The position numbers and the translations under genes were made by a program. A stretch of 64,000 nt of DNA from positions 62,001 to 126,000 of the forward strand of contig NZ_AQXF01000004.1 of NCBI RefSeq assembly GCF_000375545.1, given 5' to 3'. Positions within the stretch are counted from its first letter, which is position 1, and each line of letters begins with the position of its first letter. A model generated the notes under the pieces. The model ran no database searches, was not told the DNA's origin, and saw nothing but the letters and a program-made list of their open reading frames with translations. Below, one piece after another: positions 43,069 to 51,211 of the stretch. Origin of the DNA: Kordiimonas gwangyangensis DSM 19435 = JCM 12864. GTDB lineage: Bacteria > Pseudomonadota > Alphaproteobacteria > Sphingomonadales > Kordiimonadaceae.

Positions 43069-44925
43069 TCAGCGGCCCATTTTTGGGTCGCGCACTGTGC
43101 GGAAAGTGCGCGGAATTTGTGCGAGATGTGTGCCGAACTTCGCGATGATGGCACGGGCCTCGATAATGGCCGGGTGTTTTTCAGGCAGGCTGGCGAGTAA
43201 AACGCTCAGGCACTGCCTCGCCTCGCGGAGGCCACGACCGTCATCCCCCTTACCGGCGGCGACACGCGCCAGCAGGCAATGGGCCTGACCGCGCCATGGG
43301 TGATCGTCGGCAAAGGTTGCGGCTAGTTTTGGTGCGGCCAGATCAAGCTCCGCTTGGGCGGCGTCCCAGTTGCCGAGGGCGAGTTCCACCCGCGCCCAGC
43401 GCAGATGGAAATGAACCGCTTTGGAGGCGCGATTATAAAGCAGGCGTTCGCCCGTTTTGCGCGCTTCCTTGAGGTATTGGTCAGCGGCGAGCCGATGATC
43501 GAGCTCGGCTTCCGCCAGCGCGAGTTCGGTGATGGTATAAAGTGTCCAGAGATGGTCTGACCCGATGGTGGCGCGCCAGCCAGCGAGGCGGGGCAGCAAA
43601 AGATCACGCGCTTGCACCCACTCATGCCGCCAGGCGTGCATTAGGGCGACGCTATAGCCGGGGGAAAGCGATTCGGGATGGTCGGGCCCGAGCGTGGCAT
43701 TAAAAATACCCTGTGCCTTGGCCAGCACCTTCTGGCCGGTTTCAAAGTCACCGATATCAATCAGGAAATCACCATAGTCCGAATAGGCCCAGGCGGTGAG
43801 TGGGTGGGCATCGCCGTGGGTTTTGATCTGCAGCTCAAGGAGATCAAGGAAATCAGCTTGCGCCGCATCAAAATCAGCGAGTTTGCGCTCGCTGAGCGCG
43901 AGGAACCAATGCGCGTCAGCGCGGGTTTTGACACTGTTCTCGTCGGCGTCCGCTGTGGTGACAGGCCTGAGTATCTCGGTGGTGCGGGCATATTGACCAT
44001 CTTCAAAGAGGGCTTTGGCGTAGGTCACCCGTGCAGGTGCCGTGGCAATGCCAGCAGCTTCCGCCGACGCCGTGGCGCTTTTGCAGGCATCAAGGGCCGC
44101 GCGCACATCCCCCGCGAGCCGGAGCTGTTGGCAGAGGCTGAGCTCCATCTCCGCTACATCGGCGAGGTGATCGCCGCCCAAGCCCGCATATAGGTCGCGC
44201 GCTTGGAACAAATGTTCGGCCGCGCGGGCGTATTCGCCCCAACCGCTGTAGGCATGGGCGACGGCATTATGGAGCTTGGCTGCCGCGCGTGGTGCGTGGT
44301 TGAACCGGTCCTCAATCGATTTGACGGTGCGTTCGACAAGCGTGCGGTCATTCAGCTCAAGCCGGTTGGTGCGGTAAGGGTTCGCGAGGCTGAGGATATC
44401 GTCCGCGACAAGGGAGGCGAGGGCTTCGGCGTCGGCCTCGGCTGCTGCCGCGCGGTTGCTGGCGCTTTGCGCCTGCCAGAGGCTGGCGGCAACAAGCACC
44501 GCTGCGATGATGGCCGCAAAGGGCTGCCAGCCGATGAGGCTTTTACGGTAATCCGGCACGCCGGGTGTGGGTTCCGCTGCAGCGTCCTCAAGCGGTGTGA
44601 AGCTCACTTCCGCCTGCAGCCGGTAGCCAAAACCGTGCACCGCTTTGATAAGGTCGCGCTCCTCCCCCATCAGCGTGCGCAGGCGACTGATGGCTTTCGC
44701 AAGCGTGTTTTCCGAGACAATGCGGCCCGGCCATGCGGCCGCGAGCAGGGTATCCTTGGAGACCGTTTCACCGGCCTGATGGGCAAGGGTACAGAGAATC
44801 AGGAAGCCGGCACGGTCAATGTCCGCGACCACGCCGTCCACGGTCACGGCACCTGTGCGCTCGTTCAATTCAATATTGGCGAAATGCCAGACCCCCGTCA
44901 GGCCTCCCGAGATGTCATTCTGCAT
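43069..44925 (-). CDS. CadC/ToxR-like membrane-anchored regulator with TPR sensor
   Basis: 618 residues. An OmpR-type winged helix occupies about 10-105 (AAAWPGRIVSENTLAKAISRL as recognition region, VHGFGYRL as wing). One membrane helix lies near 130-150 (GWQPFAAIIAAVLVAASLW). The periplasmic part is made of tetratricopeptide repeats from about 205 to 600. Such one-component regulators read an extracytoplasmic signal and bind DNA from the membrane. It is upstream of the four small secreted proteins on the same strand. The TPR domain could directly sense one of those proteins. Confidence 0.9.
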   Translation of the reverse strand: MQNDISGGLTGVWHFANIELNERTGAVTVDGVVADIDRAGFLILCTLAHQAGETVSKDTLLAAAWPGRIVSENTLAKAISRLRTLMGEERDLIKAVHGFGYRLQAEVSFTPLEDAAAEPTPGVPDYRKSLIGWQPFAAIIAAVLVAASLWQAQSASNRAAAAEADAEALASLVADDILSLANPYRTNRLELNDRTLVERTVKSIEDRFNHAPRAAAKLHNAVAHAYSGWGEYARAAEHLFQARDLYAGLGGDHLADVAEMELSLCQQLRLAGDVRAALDACKSATASAEAAGIATAPARVTYAKALFEDGQYARTTEILRPVTTADADENSVKTRADAHWFLALSERKLADFDAAQADFLDLLELQIKTHGDAHPLTAWAYSDYGDFLIDIGDFETGQKVLAKAQGIFNATLGPDHPESLSPGYSVALMHAWRHEWVQARDLLLPRLAGWRATIGSDHLWTLYTITELALAEAELDHRLAADQYLKEARKTGERLLYNRASKAVHFHLRWARVELALGNWDAAQAELDLAAPKLAATFADDHPWRGQAHCLLARVAAGKGDDGRGLREARQCLSVLLASLPEKHPAIIEARAIIAKFGTHLAQIPRTFRTVRDPKMGR

Positions 44926-45111
44926 CGGCTCTCAGCCTTTTGTGCGACTGCCCCCTTGACGGCAGCGCTCAAAGTTCCCAACTGTGCCTCACCACGAGTA
45001 GAGGATTGGTGAGTTTTGGTACCCTGTCAAGGTTTCGCAAGTTTCCCCAATAGCGCTCAAGCCGTGAAAGGCCCTTTTACACCAAAGGGTTATAAAAAGA
45101 TAAATTAATAC

Positions 45112-45134
45112 TTGCGAATGATTATTATTTGCAA
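45112..45134. promoter_or_regulatory. Fur-like imperfect palindrome
   Basis: A 23-bp near-palindrome opening TTGCGAAT and closing ATTTGCAA, with an AT-rich centre. It resembles alphaproteobacterial Fur/Mur boxes (TGCAAAT-type arms). It lies about 75 bases before the fpr start, in a region with a T/A-rich promoter-like stretch. Confidence 0.4.
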
Positions 45135-45209
45135 TACAACGCGGGCGACCGCGTCACCGGCGTGAGAGCGCTGGATCTACCAACTGTTGGTTTTTTTGAG
45201 GAGTATCCG

Positions 45210-46019
45210 ATGAACCTGAACGTTAATCTGCAGGCGAAGCCCGTGTCGTCTAATGGGCCGACGCATGAGAAGGTTCTATCGGTGACCCATTGGACGGAAA
45301 ACCTGTTTTCCTTCCGGATAACACGCCCGTCGGGCTTCCGCTTCCGCTCAGGCGAATTCGTTATGCTCGGTCTTGAAGTGAATGGCAAGCCTCTTTTGCG
45401 CGCTTATTCAATTGCAAGCCCGAACTGGGACGAAGAGCTCGAGTTTTTCTCGATCAAGGTGCCTGATGGCCCGCTCACCTCGCGCCTGCAGAAAATCGAC
45501 GTTGGTGACACTGTGCTGCTGGGCCGCAAGCCGGTTGGTACACTCGTGCATGACGCACTGACGCCGGGCAAGAATCTCTATCTTCTCTCGACCGGTACGG
45601 GCTTTGCGCCGTTCGCAAGCATCATCCGCGACCCGGAGACGTTCGAGAAGTTCGAACATGTGATCGTGACCCACACCTGCCGCGAGACAGGTGAGCTGGC
45701 CTACAGCAAATTCATTGTTGATGAGCTGATGAACCATGAGTTCCTGGGTGAGATGGTGGAAGGCAAGCTGACCTATTTCGACAGCACCACGCGCGAGGAG
45801 CATGCGCGCATGGGCCGCATTACCAACCTCATTGAGAATGGTGAGCTCTTCAACGCTGTTGGCCTGCCGCCGTTTGACCCGGCGGTGGACCGGGCGATGA
45901 TCTGTGGTTCGATGGACATGATTCGCGACACCAAGGCGCTGCTGGAAAAAGCTGGCCTCACCGAAGGCTCCAACGCGGCCCCGGCCGAGTTTGTGGTTGA
46001 AAAAGCCTTCGTGGGCTAA
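45210..46019 (+). CDS. fpr: Ferredoxin/flavodoxin-NADP+ reductase
   Basis: 269 residues from the ATG at 45210, which has GAGGAG six bases upstream; the frame is open further 5' but lacks a good start. The FAD motif RAYSIASPNW, the NADP-binding STGTGFAPF and CGSMDM, and the C-terminal VVEKAFVG are those of bacterial subclass I FPR. It passes electrons between NADPH and ferredoxin/flavodoxin in the cytoplasm, often in oxidative stress or iron metabolism. The possible Fur-like box upstream fits the latter. Confidence 0.94.
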   Translation: MNLNVNLQAKPVSSNGPTHEKVLSVTHWTENLFSFRITRPSGFRFRSGEFVMLGLEVNGKPLLRAYSIASPNWDEELEFFSIKVPDGPLTSRLQKIDVGDTVLLGRKPVGTLVHDALTPGKNLYLLSTGTGFAPFASIIRDPETFEKFEHVIVTHTCRETGELAYSKFIVDELMNHEFLGEMVEGKLTYFDSTTREEHARMGRITNLIENGELFNAVGLPPFDPAVDRAMICGSMDMIRDTKALLEKAGLTEGSNAAPAEFVVEKAFVG

Positions 46020-46025
46020 GCCCGA

Positions 46026-47687
46026 TCAGGCAAGCCCAAGCTCGGTGAGGGTGTAGACAAGGATACGGCCGTCGAGACAACCGAACGCGACCCTGTCGCC
46101 CGCCATATCAAGCGAATAAACGACCGTTTCACACCCGTCCGGTGCGAAGCGGTCGATTTGTTTTATGAGCTCACCGCTTTCTGGGTGGACGAACCAGACC
46201 TCCCCGTTCAGGAAGGCGCAGGCGATGAGCGGCTTACTCGGGTGGAACGCCAGTATGCTCGCACCGCAGGGTGCGGCGTGACGCCACACATCCTCACCCC
46301 TATCCGGGCTGCGGCGGTAGAGGAAGCCGTGGTCTGGCTGCTTGGGTGACGGTGCGCCAAAATAAAGCCCTGCGATCACGATGGCAGGCCCGAAGCTGTC
46401 GCGCCCGTAACAGGTGGCAAGCTCCATCGCATGTTCGTCGCCGTCCAGAAGCGGCCAATGTTTGCTTTCCTTACCGTCCGCGTCCACGGAACAAAGATGT
46501 TTGCCCTTGTGGCTTTCCCGCGGTGTACCCTGAATGAAATACTGCCTGTCCGCCCCATCAAACCGCGCCCAGTGGTTGAAGCAGTCATAATTCCCGAGAT
46601 CGAGGAAATTGAAGCCCGCGCCGGAGCCGGTGATAATCACATCCTTGCCGGCACCCTCCCGCCAGCCCACCTTGTCGCAGCGGCCCAATAGGGCGTTCTG
46701 CCCTGAGGCGGAGAACACATAGTCGTGGCTGAACGACCGCAGGGGTAGAAGCTCACCACCCGCAAGCTCATAAAGCTTGGACCCCTTGTAGGCAGCAGGG
46801 CTGTCGAGATCGTCGTCCAGTTCATGGTTACTGTGCACGAGGACCTGCGTGCCGGACACCAGAATCTGCACGCCCATTTCACCTGCGGCCTTGGGCATAT
46901 GCCGGGCAATCGGGGACCCTTCAGCGTCAAATATATCCAGCAGGCAATCATCGTGCACAGCGGCAAGGGTGCCGTCCGGTAACCATTTGATATCCCAGAT
47001 GGCGGAGCGCGATACAAACGGTGCACCGAAAGCCTGCGCAAGTTCCTGCTGCACCTTTTCCCGGTTTTGTGTCTCGGCGAGGGGTGCAAGCTCGGGTGCA
47101 TCATCCGCAAGCGGTTCGGCACCCTCATAGGGCAGGTTAATAAGGTCGGCCAGCTTGGCATCGCCCGCGAGCACGCTAGCAATATGCTCGAGTTTGTCAG
47201 TGAGATAGGTTTTCCGAGGGTCGCGGCTGGGGTCCTCATTTGAGAACTGCTCATCGTGCCAGGGTCGGGTGATGATGCGCAGGCTTTCGCCACCATCTTC
47301 AAAGTCGCACCACATGACCTCGGGCACCGCGCGCCCGGCATTGGAGTTTTGGCCTGTTTGCCAGTTGAACAGCGTGAGCTCACCCATGAAGTCGGACCCG
47401 CCGTCATAGTCCCCGCCACCGATGGCAATCACCGGCTGCGTGGGATGGAAGGCGATATGGTGCGTGGGGAGGTGCAGGTCGCGCAGGACGGCAATAGGCT
47501 CAGCCACGCCTATGCGGTACAGCATGACAGCTTGATAAAGCGATTGCCCGCTATAGGATGCGCGCCCGTTCGGCCTGTCCAATTTGTCATAATAGCACGC
47601 GACCGCGAGCAGCGACCTGTCCGCGTTCCAGAAAACACCTGTGACATGACCAACCCCCGGCAGGGTCGTGGGCATAAAGCTTTGCAT
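46026..47687 (-). CDS. Beta-propeller-like (WD40-type) protein of unknown function
   Basis: 553 residues from the ATG at 47687, which follows GGGGGAA. The sequence shows repeating blade-like units: VTGVFWNADRSLLAVACYYD, HHIAFHPTQPVIAIGGGDYD, IWDIKWLPDGTLAAVHDD, ASILAFHPSKPLIACAFLNG and VYSLDMAGDRVAFGCLDG. There is no signal peptide, so it is cytoplasmic and probably a scaffold or binding protein. No enzymatic motif is evident. It is convergent with fpr, six bases apart, and not obviously in an operon. Confidence 0.75.
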   Translation of the reverse strand: MQSFMPTTLPGVGHVTGVFWNADRSLLAVACYYDKLDRPNGRASYSGQSLYQAVMLYRIGVAEPIAVLRDLHLPTHHIAFHPTQPVIAIGGGDYDGGSDFMGELTLFNWQTGQNSNAGRAVPEVMWCDFEDGGESLRIITRPWHDEQFSNEDPSRDPRKTYLTDKLEHIASVLAGDAKLADLINLPYEGAEPLADDAPELAPLAETQNREKVQQELAQAFGAPFVSRSAIWDIKWLPDGTLAAVHDDCLLDIFDAEGSPIARHMPKAAGEMGVQILVSGTQVLVHSNHELDDDLDSPAAYKGSKLYELAGGELLPLRSFSHDYVFSASGQNALLGRCDKVGWREGAGKDVIITGSGAGFNFLDLGNYDCFNHWARFDGADRQYFIQGTPRESHKGKHLCSVDADGKESKHWPLLDGDEHAMELATCYGRDSFGPAIVIAGLYFGAPSPKQPDHGFLYRRSPDRGEDVWRHAAPCGASILAFHPSKPLIACAFLNGEVWFVHPESGELIKQIDRFAPDGCETVVYSLDMAGDRVAFGCLDGRILVYTLTELGLA

Positions 47688-47830
47688 ATTTTCCCCCATT
47701 CTGAACGTTACGCTCATAGCATGAAACGCCCATCGCACCGCCAATATTTGCGGCCAATTTGGGCGAAAGCGAGGCTATGGCACACAGGCTCGGTGTGACA
47801 TGCTCCCACGCCCGCCCAAATGGAATAGCC

Positions 47831-48391
47831 TCAGAGGAACGCGGTGGCGATGGCCATCAGGAGGAAGAGCGCGCAGGCGGCGTAGCGCACATAGGCGAGG
47901 GGCACAAAGTCCATCGCTTTGCGGCCAAGGTAGATGACCGGTACGTTGGCCAGCATCATGCCTGCGGTGGTGCCAAGGGTCACCAGAAGTGCGCTCTCGT
48001 ATTGGCCAGCCAGGATAACGGTTGCCACCTGTGTCTTGTCGCCAATCTCGGCGAGGAAAAAGAGCACAAGGGTCGCGAGGAATGGGCCATAGGCATAGAA
48101 GCGGGAGCTTTCCTCGTCGTCCTTATCCGGGATCAAAAGCCAAAGGCCGACGGCAAGGAAGGAGCCGGCCACAATCCAGGTGATCCAGCCTTCGGGGATA
48201 AAATCCACCAGCCACTGGCCGAGAAGGACGGACAGCCCGTGGTTGACAAGCGTGGCGATAAGAATGCCAAGGATGATTGAGCGCGCCGCATTGAAGCGGG
48301 CGGCAAGCACGAGGGTCAGCAGTTGGGTCTTGTCACCAATTTCGGCGAGGGCCACTGCGGCGGTGGGGATGATAAAAGCGTCGATTTCCAT
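47831..48391 (-). CDS. TMEM165/GDT1 (UPF0016) family Mn2+ exporter
   Basis: 186 residues from the ATG at 48391 (GTGGAG seven bases before). Six membrane helices fall in two repeats, each with the family cation motif: ALAEIGDKTQLLTLVLA and FLAEIGDKTQVATVILA. Bacterial members such as MneA export Mn2+. The yybP-ykoY riboswitch in its leader independently supports manganese control. Calcium transport, seen in some eukaryotic relatives, is less likely here. Confidence 0.95.
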   Translation of the reverse strand: MEIDAFIIPTAAVALAEIGDKTQLLTLVLAARFNAARSIILGILIATLVNHGLSVLLGQWLVDFIPEGWITWIVAGSFLAVGLWLLIPDKDDEESSRFYAYGPFLATLVLFFLAEIGDKTQVATVILAGQYESALLVTLGTTAGMMLANVPVIYLGRKAMDFVPLAYVRYAACALFLLMAIATAFL

Positions 48392-48403
48392 CACAAACTC
48401 CAC

Positions 48404-48463
48404 GGCAGGACAAACGTTTCCAAAGGCAAACAGCCGCCGTCCTGCCATGGAAAGCGCCGTTTG
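48404..48463 (-). promoter_or_regulatory. Riboswitch expression platform ahead of the Mn exporter
   Basis: Two competing stems can form. GGCAAACGGC/GCTGTTTGCC (48456-48465 with 48425-48434) shares its first bases with the aptamer's closing stem. GGCAGGAC/GTCCTGCC (48439-48446 with 48404-48411) ends right at the ribosome site GTGGAG (48398-48403). No T tract follows, so control is probably at translation initiation. Confidence 0.6.
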
Positions 48464-48577
48464 CCTTAGGTCTCGCTGATGCCAATATGGAATGTGGCAC
48501 GGACATGCCATGCACCTGTGGGTGCAAGTTTGTTGACATGCCCTCTCGGGTCGTAAGAGGTAGCTACTCCCCTAAGG
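48464..48577 (-). ncRNA. yybP-ykoY manganese riboswitch
   Basis: Read on the minus strand, the closing stem is CCTTAGG/CCTAAGG. The conserved blocks follow in order: GGGGAGTAGC at the 5' side, a hairpin CCTCTTAC..CCGAGAGG, TGTCAACA, a GC-rich hairpin (TGCACC..GGTGCA), TTGGC and CAGCGAGACC at the 3' side. This is the Rfam yybP-ykoY pattern, a direct Mn2+ sensor known to control MntP and UPF0016-type exporters. It lies in the leader of exactly such a gene. Confidence 0.94.
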
Positions 48578-48622
48578 TTGGCGGCTTGGTAGCACAGGCC
48601 GCCTGATTGCTCAAGTCTTGCG

Positions 48623-50014
48623 TTATTTGCGGGTGCCGTGCTGTTGCCAGTGGCCGGGGTTCAGCATCAGGCTGCCGTCTTCCTCGAAGTGGAAGGTAAG
48701 CGGGTAACGCCCCGGCACCATGAACTCCCGTGCGGAGACAGGCACAAGTTCGGTCGCTTCCTTGTGCGCAATGCCGAAGACAGTGCGTTCGCCGCTCGCT
48801 GTAGCATAGAGTTTGCCGTCTTTTGTGCTGATATTCAGGCTCGCAAACCGGCTGAATTCATAGTCGCCCGCGAAGCCCTTGAGGGCCGATGCATTATATT
48901 TCTGGTCCGGGTTTGGAGTGGCGGCTGCAGGCTGTTCCGGCACGGAGGCAAGCAGCGCATCCCACATCACTTCAGAGGCGATGACACCAAGGTCCGGCGA
49001 CCAGAAGGCGGGCTTTTCAAGCTCCCCGGTGGAGACGGCGTAAAGCACGTCACCGTCAAACTGGGTCGCAAATGGCTGGATGCCGCGCCCCATGGAGGTG
49101 TGTACCTGCACCGCAAGGCGCTTGAGGTCCGCCGGGTCCATCTTCTGGTTCACCACAATCAGGCTGACGGTGGTGTTTTTGGCGCTTGCGGTCTCCTCAA
49201 CTGCAGCCGTGCCGGTCTCGCGGCTTTCGGGGAAGCCCTGCATCAGCTTAGAGGTTTTCACCTCGCCGTCCGGCCATTTGTCAGACGTGTAGCAGGCGGC
49301 GACCTTTCCGTCCCGGTCGGTGATGACACCGTAAGGGTTCGCGATCACGAAGGCCGCAACCTTCAGGTCACCCACCTGTTTGAATGCGCCGCCCTGGCCT
49401 GAGAAAGCGTTGCAGCCAAAGAAGCCACCACTTTTGGCGAAACGGCCGGCGCCATATGCGCCAAGCGGGAAGGTGCCTGTTTTCGCAGCGCGGAAGGCCG
49501 CCTGCGCCAGCCGTTTATCTGGGTAAATCTCATTGAGGCGACGGGTGCCGAAGTCGAAGATGATCGAGCCCACAGACATGGCGATATTCACATCCTCGGT
49601 GAACACATTGCCGTCGCGCACGCCGTCATCCTTGAGCGCGGTGGCAACCGCTGTCACGGCCTCAAGCCCGTACCAGGAGCCACCTGCGAACACCACGGTG
49701 TCCAGTTCGGCATAGTTATAGCCAAGGTCCATATAGGGGGCGTTCACGGTGCCGGGGCCACCGCCCCGCACGTCCGCCGCCACCAGCACTTTCTTGTCAA
49801 ACTGGAAGACGGTGACACCCGTGGGCCCAGCCTCATAGCTGCCGGTGCCAACCTTGAGGATCGGCCAGTCGTAGGAGAGCATGCGTACGCTTTCCGCATT
49901 GATGCTCATGGGCTCGTTTTGCTGGTCGTCGACCGCTGCGCTGCTGATGCTCAGGATTGCCGCGAGCGCAAGTGTGGAAAGGCCTGCCCCGATTGTGTGT
50001 GTCAGTCCCCGCAT
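48623..50014 (-). CDS. P1 family peptidase (DmpA/NylC type), secreted, with extra C-terminal domain
   Basis: 463 residues with a signal peptide ending near SSAA. The P1 (S58) core shows DVRGGGPGT, VFAGGSWYGLEAVTAVATAL and the self-cleavage and nucleophile site Asn280-Thr281 in AKNTTVSLIVVN, where Thr replaces the Ser of DmpA as in NylC. VHTSMGRGIQPFATQFDGD is also typical. These N-terminal nucleophile hydrolases act on D-aminopeptide, beta-peptide or nylon-oligomer amides. About 75 beta-rich residues at the C-terminus (DUF3471-like) are additional to the usual family length. A LysR gene and a peptide transporter follow upstream, pointing to unusual small peptides. Confidence 0.88.
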   Translation of the reverse strand: MRGLTHTIGAGLSTLALAAILSISSAAVDDQQNEPMSINAESVRMLSYDWPILKVGTGSYEAGPTGVTVFQFDKKVLVAADVRGGGPGTVNAPYMDLGYNYAELDTVVFAGGSWYGLEAVTAVATALKDDGVRDGNVFTEDVNIAMSVGSIIFDFGTRRLNEIYPDKRLAQAAFRAAKTGTFPLGAYGAGRFAKSGGFFGCNAFSGQGGAFKQVGDLKVAAFVIANPYGVITDRDGKVAACYTSDKWPDGEVKTSKLMQGFPESRETGTAAVEETASAKNTTVSLIVVNQKMDPADLKRLAVQVHTSMGRGIQPFATQFDGDVLYAVSTGELEKPAFWSPDLGVIASEVMWDALLASVPEQPAAATPNPDQKYNASALKGFAGDYEFSRFASLNISTKDGKLYATASGERTVFGIAHKEATELVPVSAREFMVPGRYPLTFHFEEDGSLMLNPGHWQQHGTRK

Positions 50015-50133
50015 GGTTCGCTCCCCTTCTCTGATACAGGATCAATTGTTTGCCAGTTTCCGGCACCGGCACACGGCGCGCAAGATGCGTCATGGGTCGG
50101 GGCCGGTGCACGGCAGGCACCATGGCAATAGGC

Positions 50134-51102
50134 TCAGGGCAATTCCTTGGTGATGGCGGTATGGAGCCATGTGCGGAAACGGCGGATCGACGGCAGCTCC
50201 CACCGGTCAGCGCGCGCGAGGAACAGGTAATCACCGGGTGTCTTGCTTGCGAACGCAGGCTTGCCAGCGCCCACCTCCACCAGCCGTCCGGCTTTGAGGT
50301 CCTCGGCCGCCACCAGATGGTTGCTGAGCGCGATGCCGCGGCCATGGCGGGCGGCATCCATAGTGAGGTGCGCCTGCCACAACAGCGGCCCGCCAAGTTC
50401 ACCGTCCTGTTTCACACCATGCGCGCTCAGCCAGTCCTGCCAGTAGGAAGCGTCTTCCTCATGCAGCAGTTGGTGCGCCAACAGGTCAGCGGGTTTTTCA
50501 AGTGCCGGGCTGCCCTTCAGGTAGTCGGGGCTTGCGACCGCAATGATCGGCAGCCGCGCGAGTTTGAGTTTGCGCACACCCTGCGGCACATGGAAGGCGG
50601 CACCGTATTGCGGCACAAAACGAATATCGATGTCGGCCTCATTGGCGACAAGGTCGGGGCTCACGTCCGTCGGGCGCACCTCGGTGCGCACACCGGGATA
50701 GGCGGCCTCGAACGCGCCAAGCCTGCCTGTCAGCCAGTGGAAGGCCAGGCCTGGCATGCACCAGATTTGCACCGGCTGGTTGTCGCTTCGTTTCATCATG
50801 TCGAGTGTGGCGTTGGCGAGCGCGTCAATCGCTTCCGCGATGCGCGCGTGATACTCGCGCCCCTCTGCGGTCAGCGCGATGCCCGTGGGCGTGCGCTCCA
50901 CCAGTACCGCGCCGGTCCAGCTTTCAATGGTGCGAATGTGGCGGCTGATCACTGCGTGGTCACGCTCCAGCCCTTGGGCTGCCTTCCGGATACCGCCAAG
51001 CCGCGCGACAGCGTCAAATGCGCGCAGCGCCTCGAAGGGCGGCAGGGCTTTGCGGGAGGGCAGGTGCGGGCTTATGGCCGGTTTTTGGCTTGGGGCGGTC
51101 AT
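50134..51102 (-). CDS. LysR family regulator (GcvA-like)
   Basis: 322 residues. The N-terminal winged helix has FEALRAFDAVARLGGIRKAAQGLERDHAVISRHIRTIE as its core, and the effector domain is of the GcvA/AmpR group. It lies between the P1 peptidase and the peptide transporter, all on one strand. It may control one or both, possibly in response to a small peptide as AmpR does to muropeptides (inference). Confidence 0.92.
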   Translation of the reverse strand: MTAPSQKPAISPHLPSRKALPPFEALRAFDAVARLGGIRKAAQGLERDHAVISRHIRTIESWTGAVLVERTPTGIALTAEGREYHARIAEAIDALANATLDMMKRSDNQPVQIWCMPGLAFHWLTGRLGAFEAAYPGVRTEVRPTDVSPDLVANEADIDIRFVPQYGAAFHVPQGVRKLKLARLPIIAVASPDYLKGSPALEKPADLLAHQLLHEEDASYWQDWLSAHGVKQDGELGGPLLWQAHLTMDAARHGRGIALSNHLVAAEDLKAGRLVEVGAGKPAFASKTPGDYLFLARADRWELPSIRRFRTWLHTAITKELP

Positions 51103-51211
51103 ATCTTTTCTGGCACCTCGTGAAAACTGATAACGACTATCAAGTGCAAGATACGATCTTGGCGGTGATCTCCCGTCGCTGTCAAGCGGTTGCCCTTAGT
51201 GAAAGGTGACA

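Noticed and set aside
45180-45197. CCAACTGTTGG followed by seven T before fpr
   Set aside because: The possible stem leaves only a three-base loop with four pairs and lies just upstream of the ribosome site; it is too weak for a terminator.
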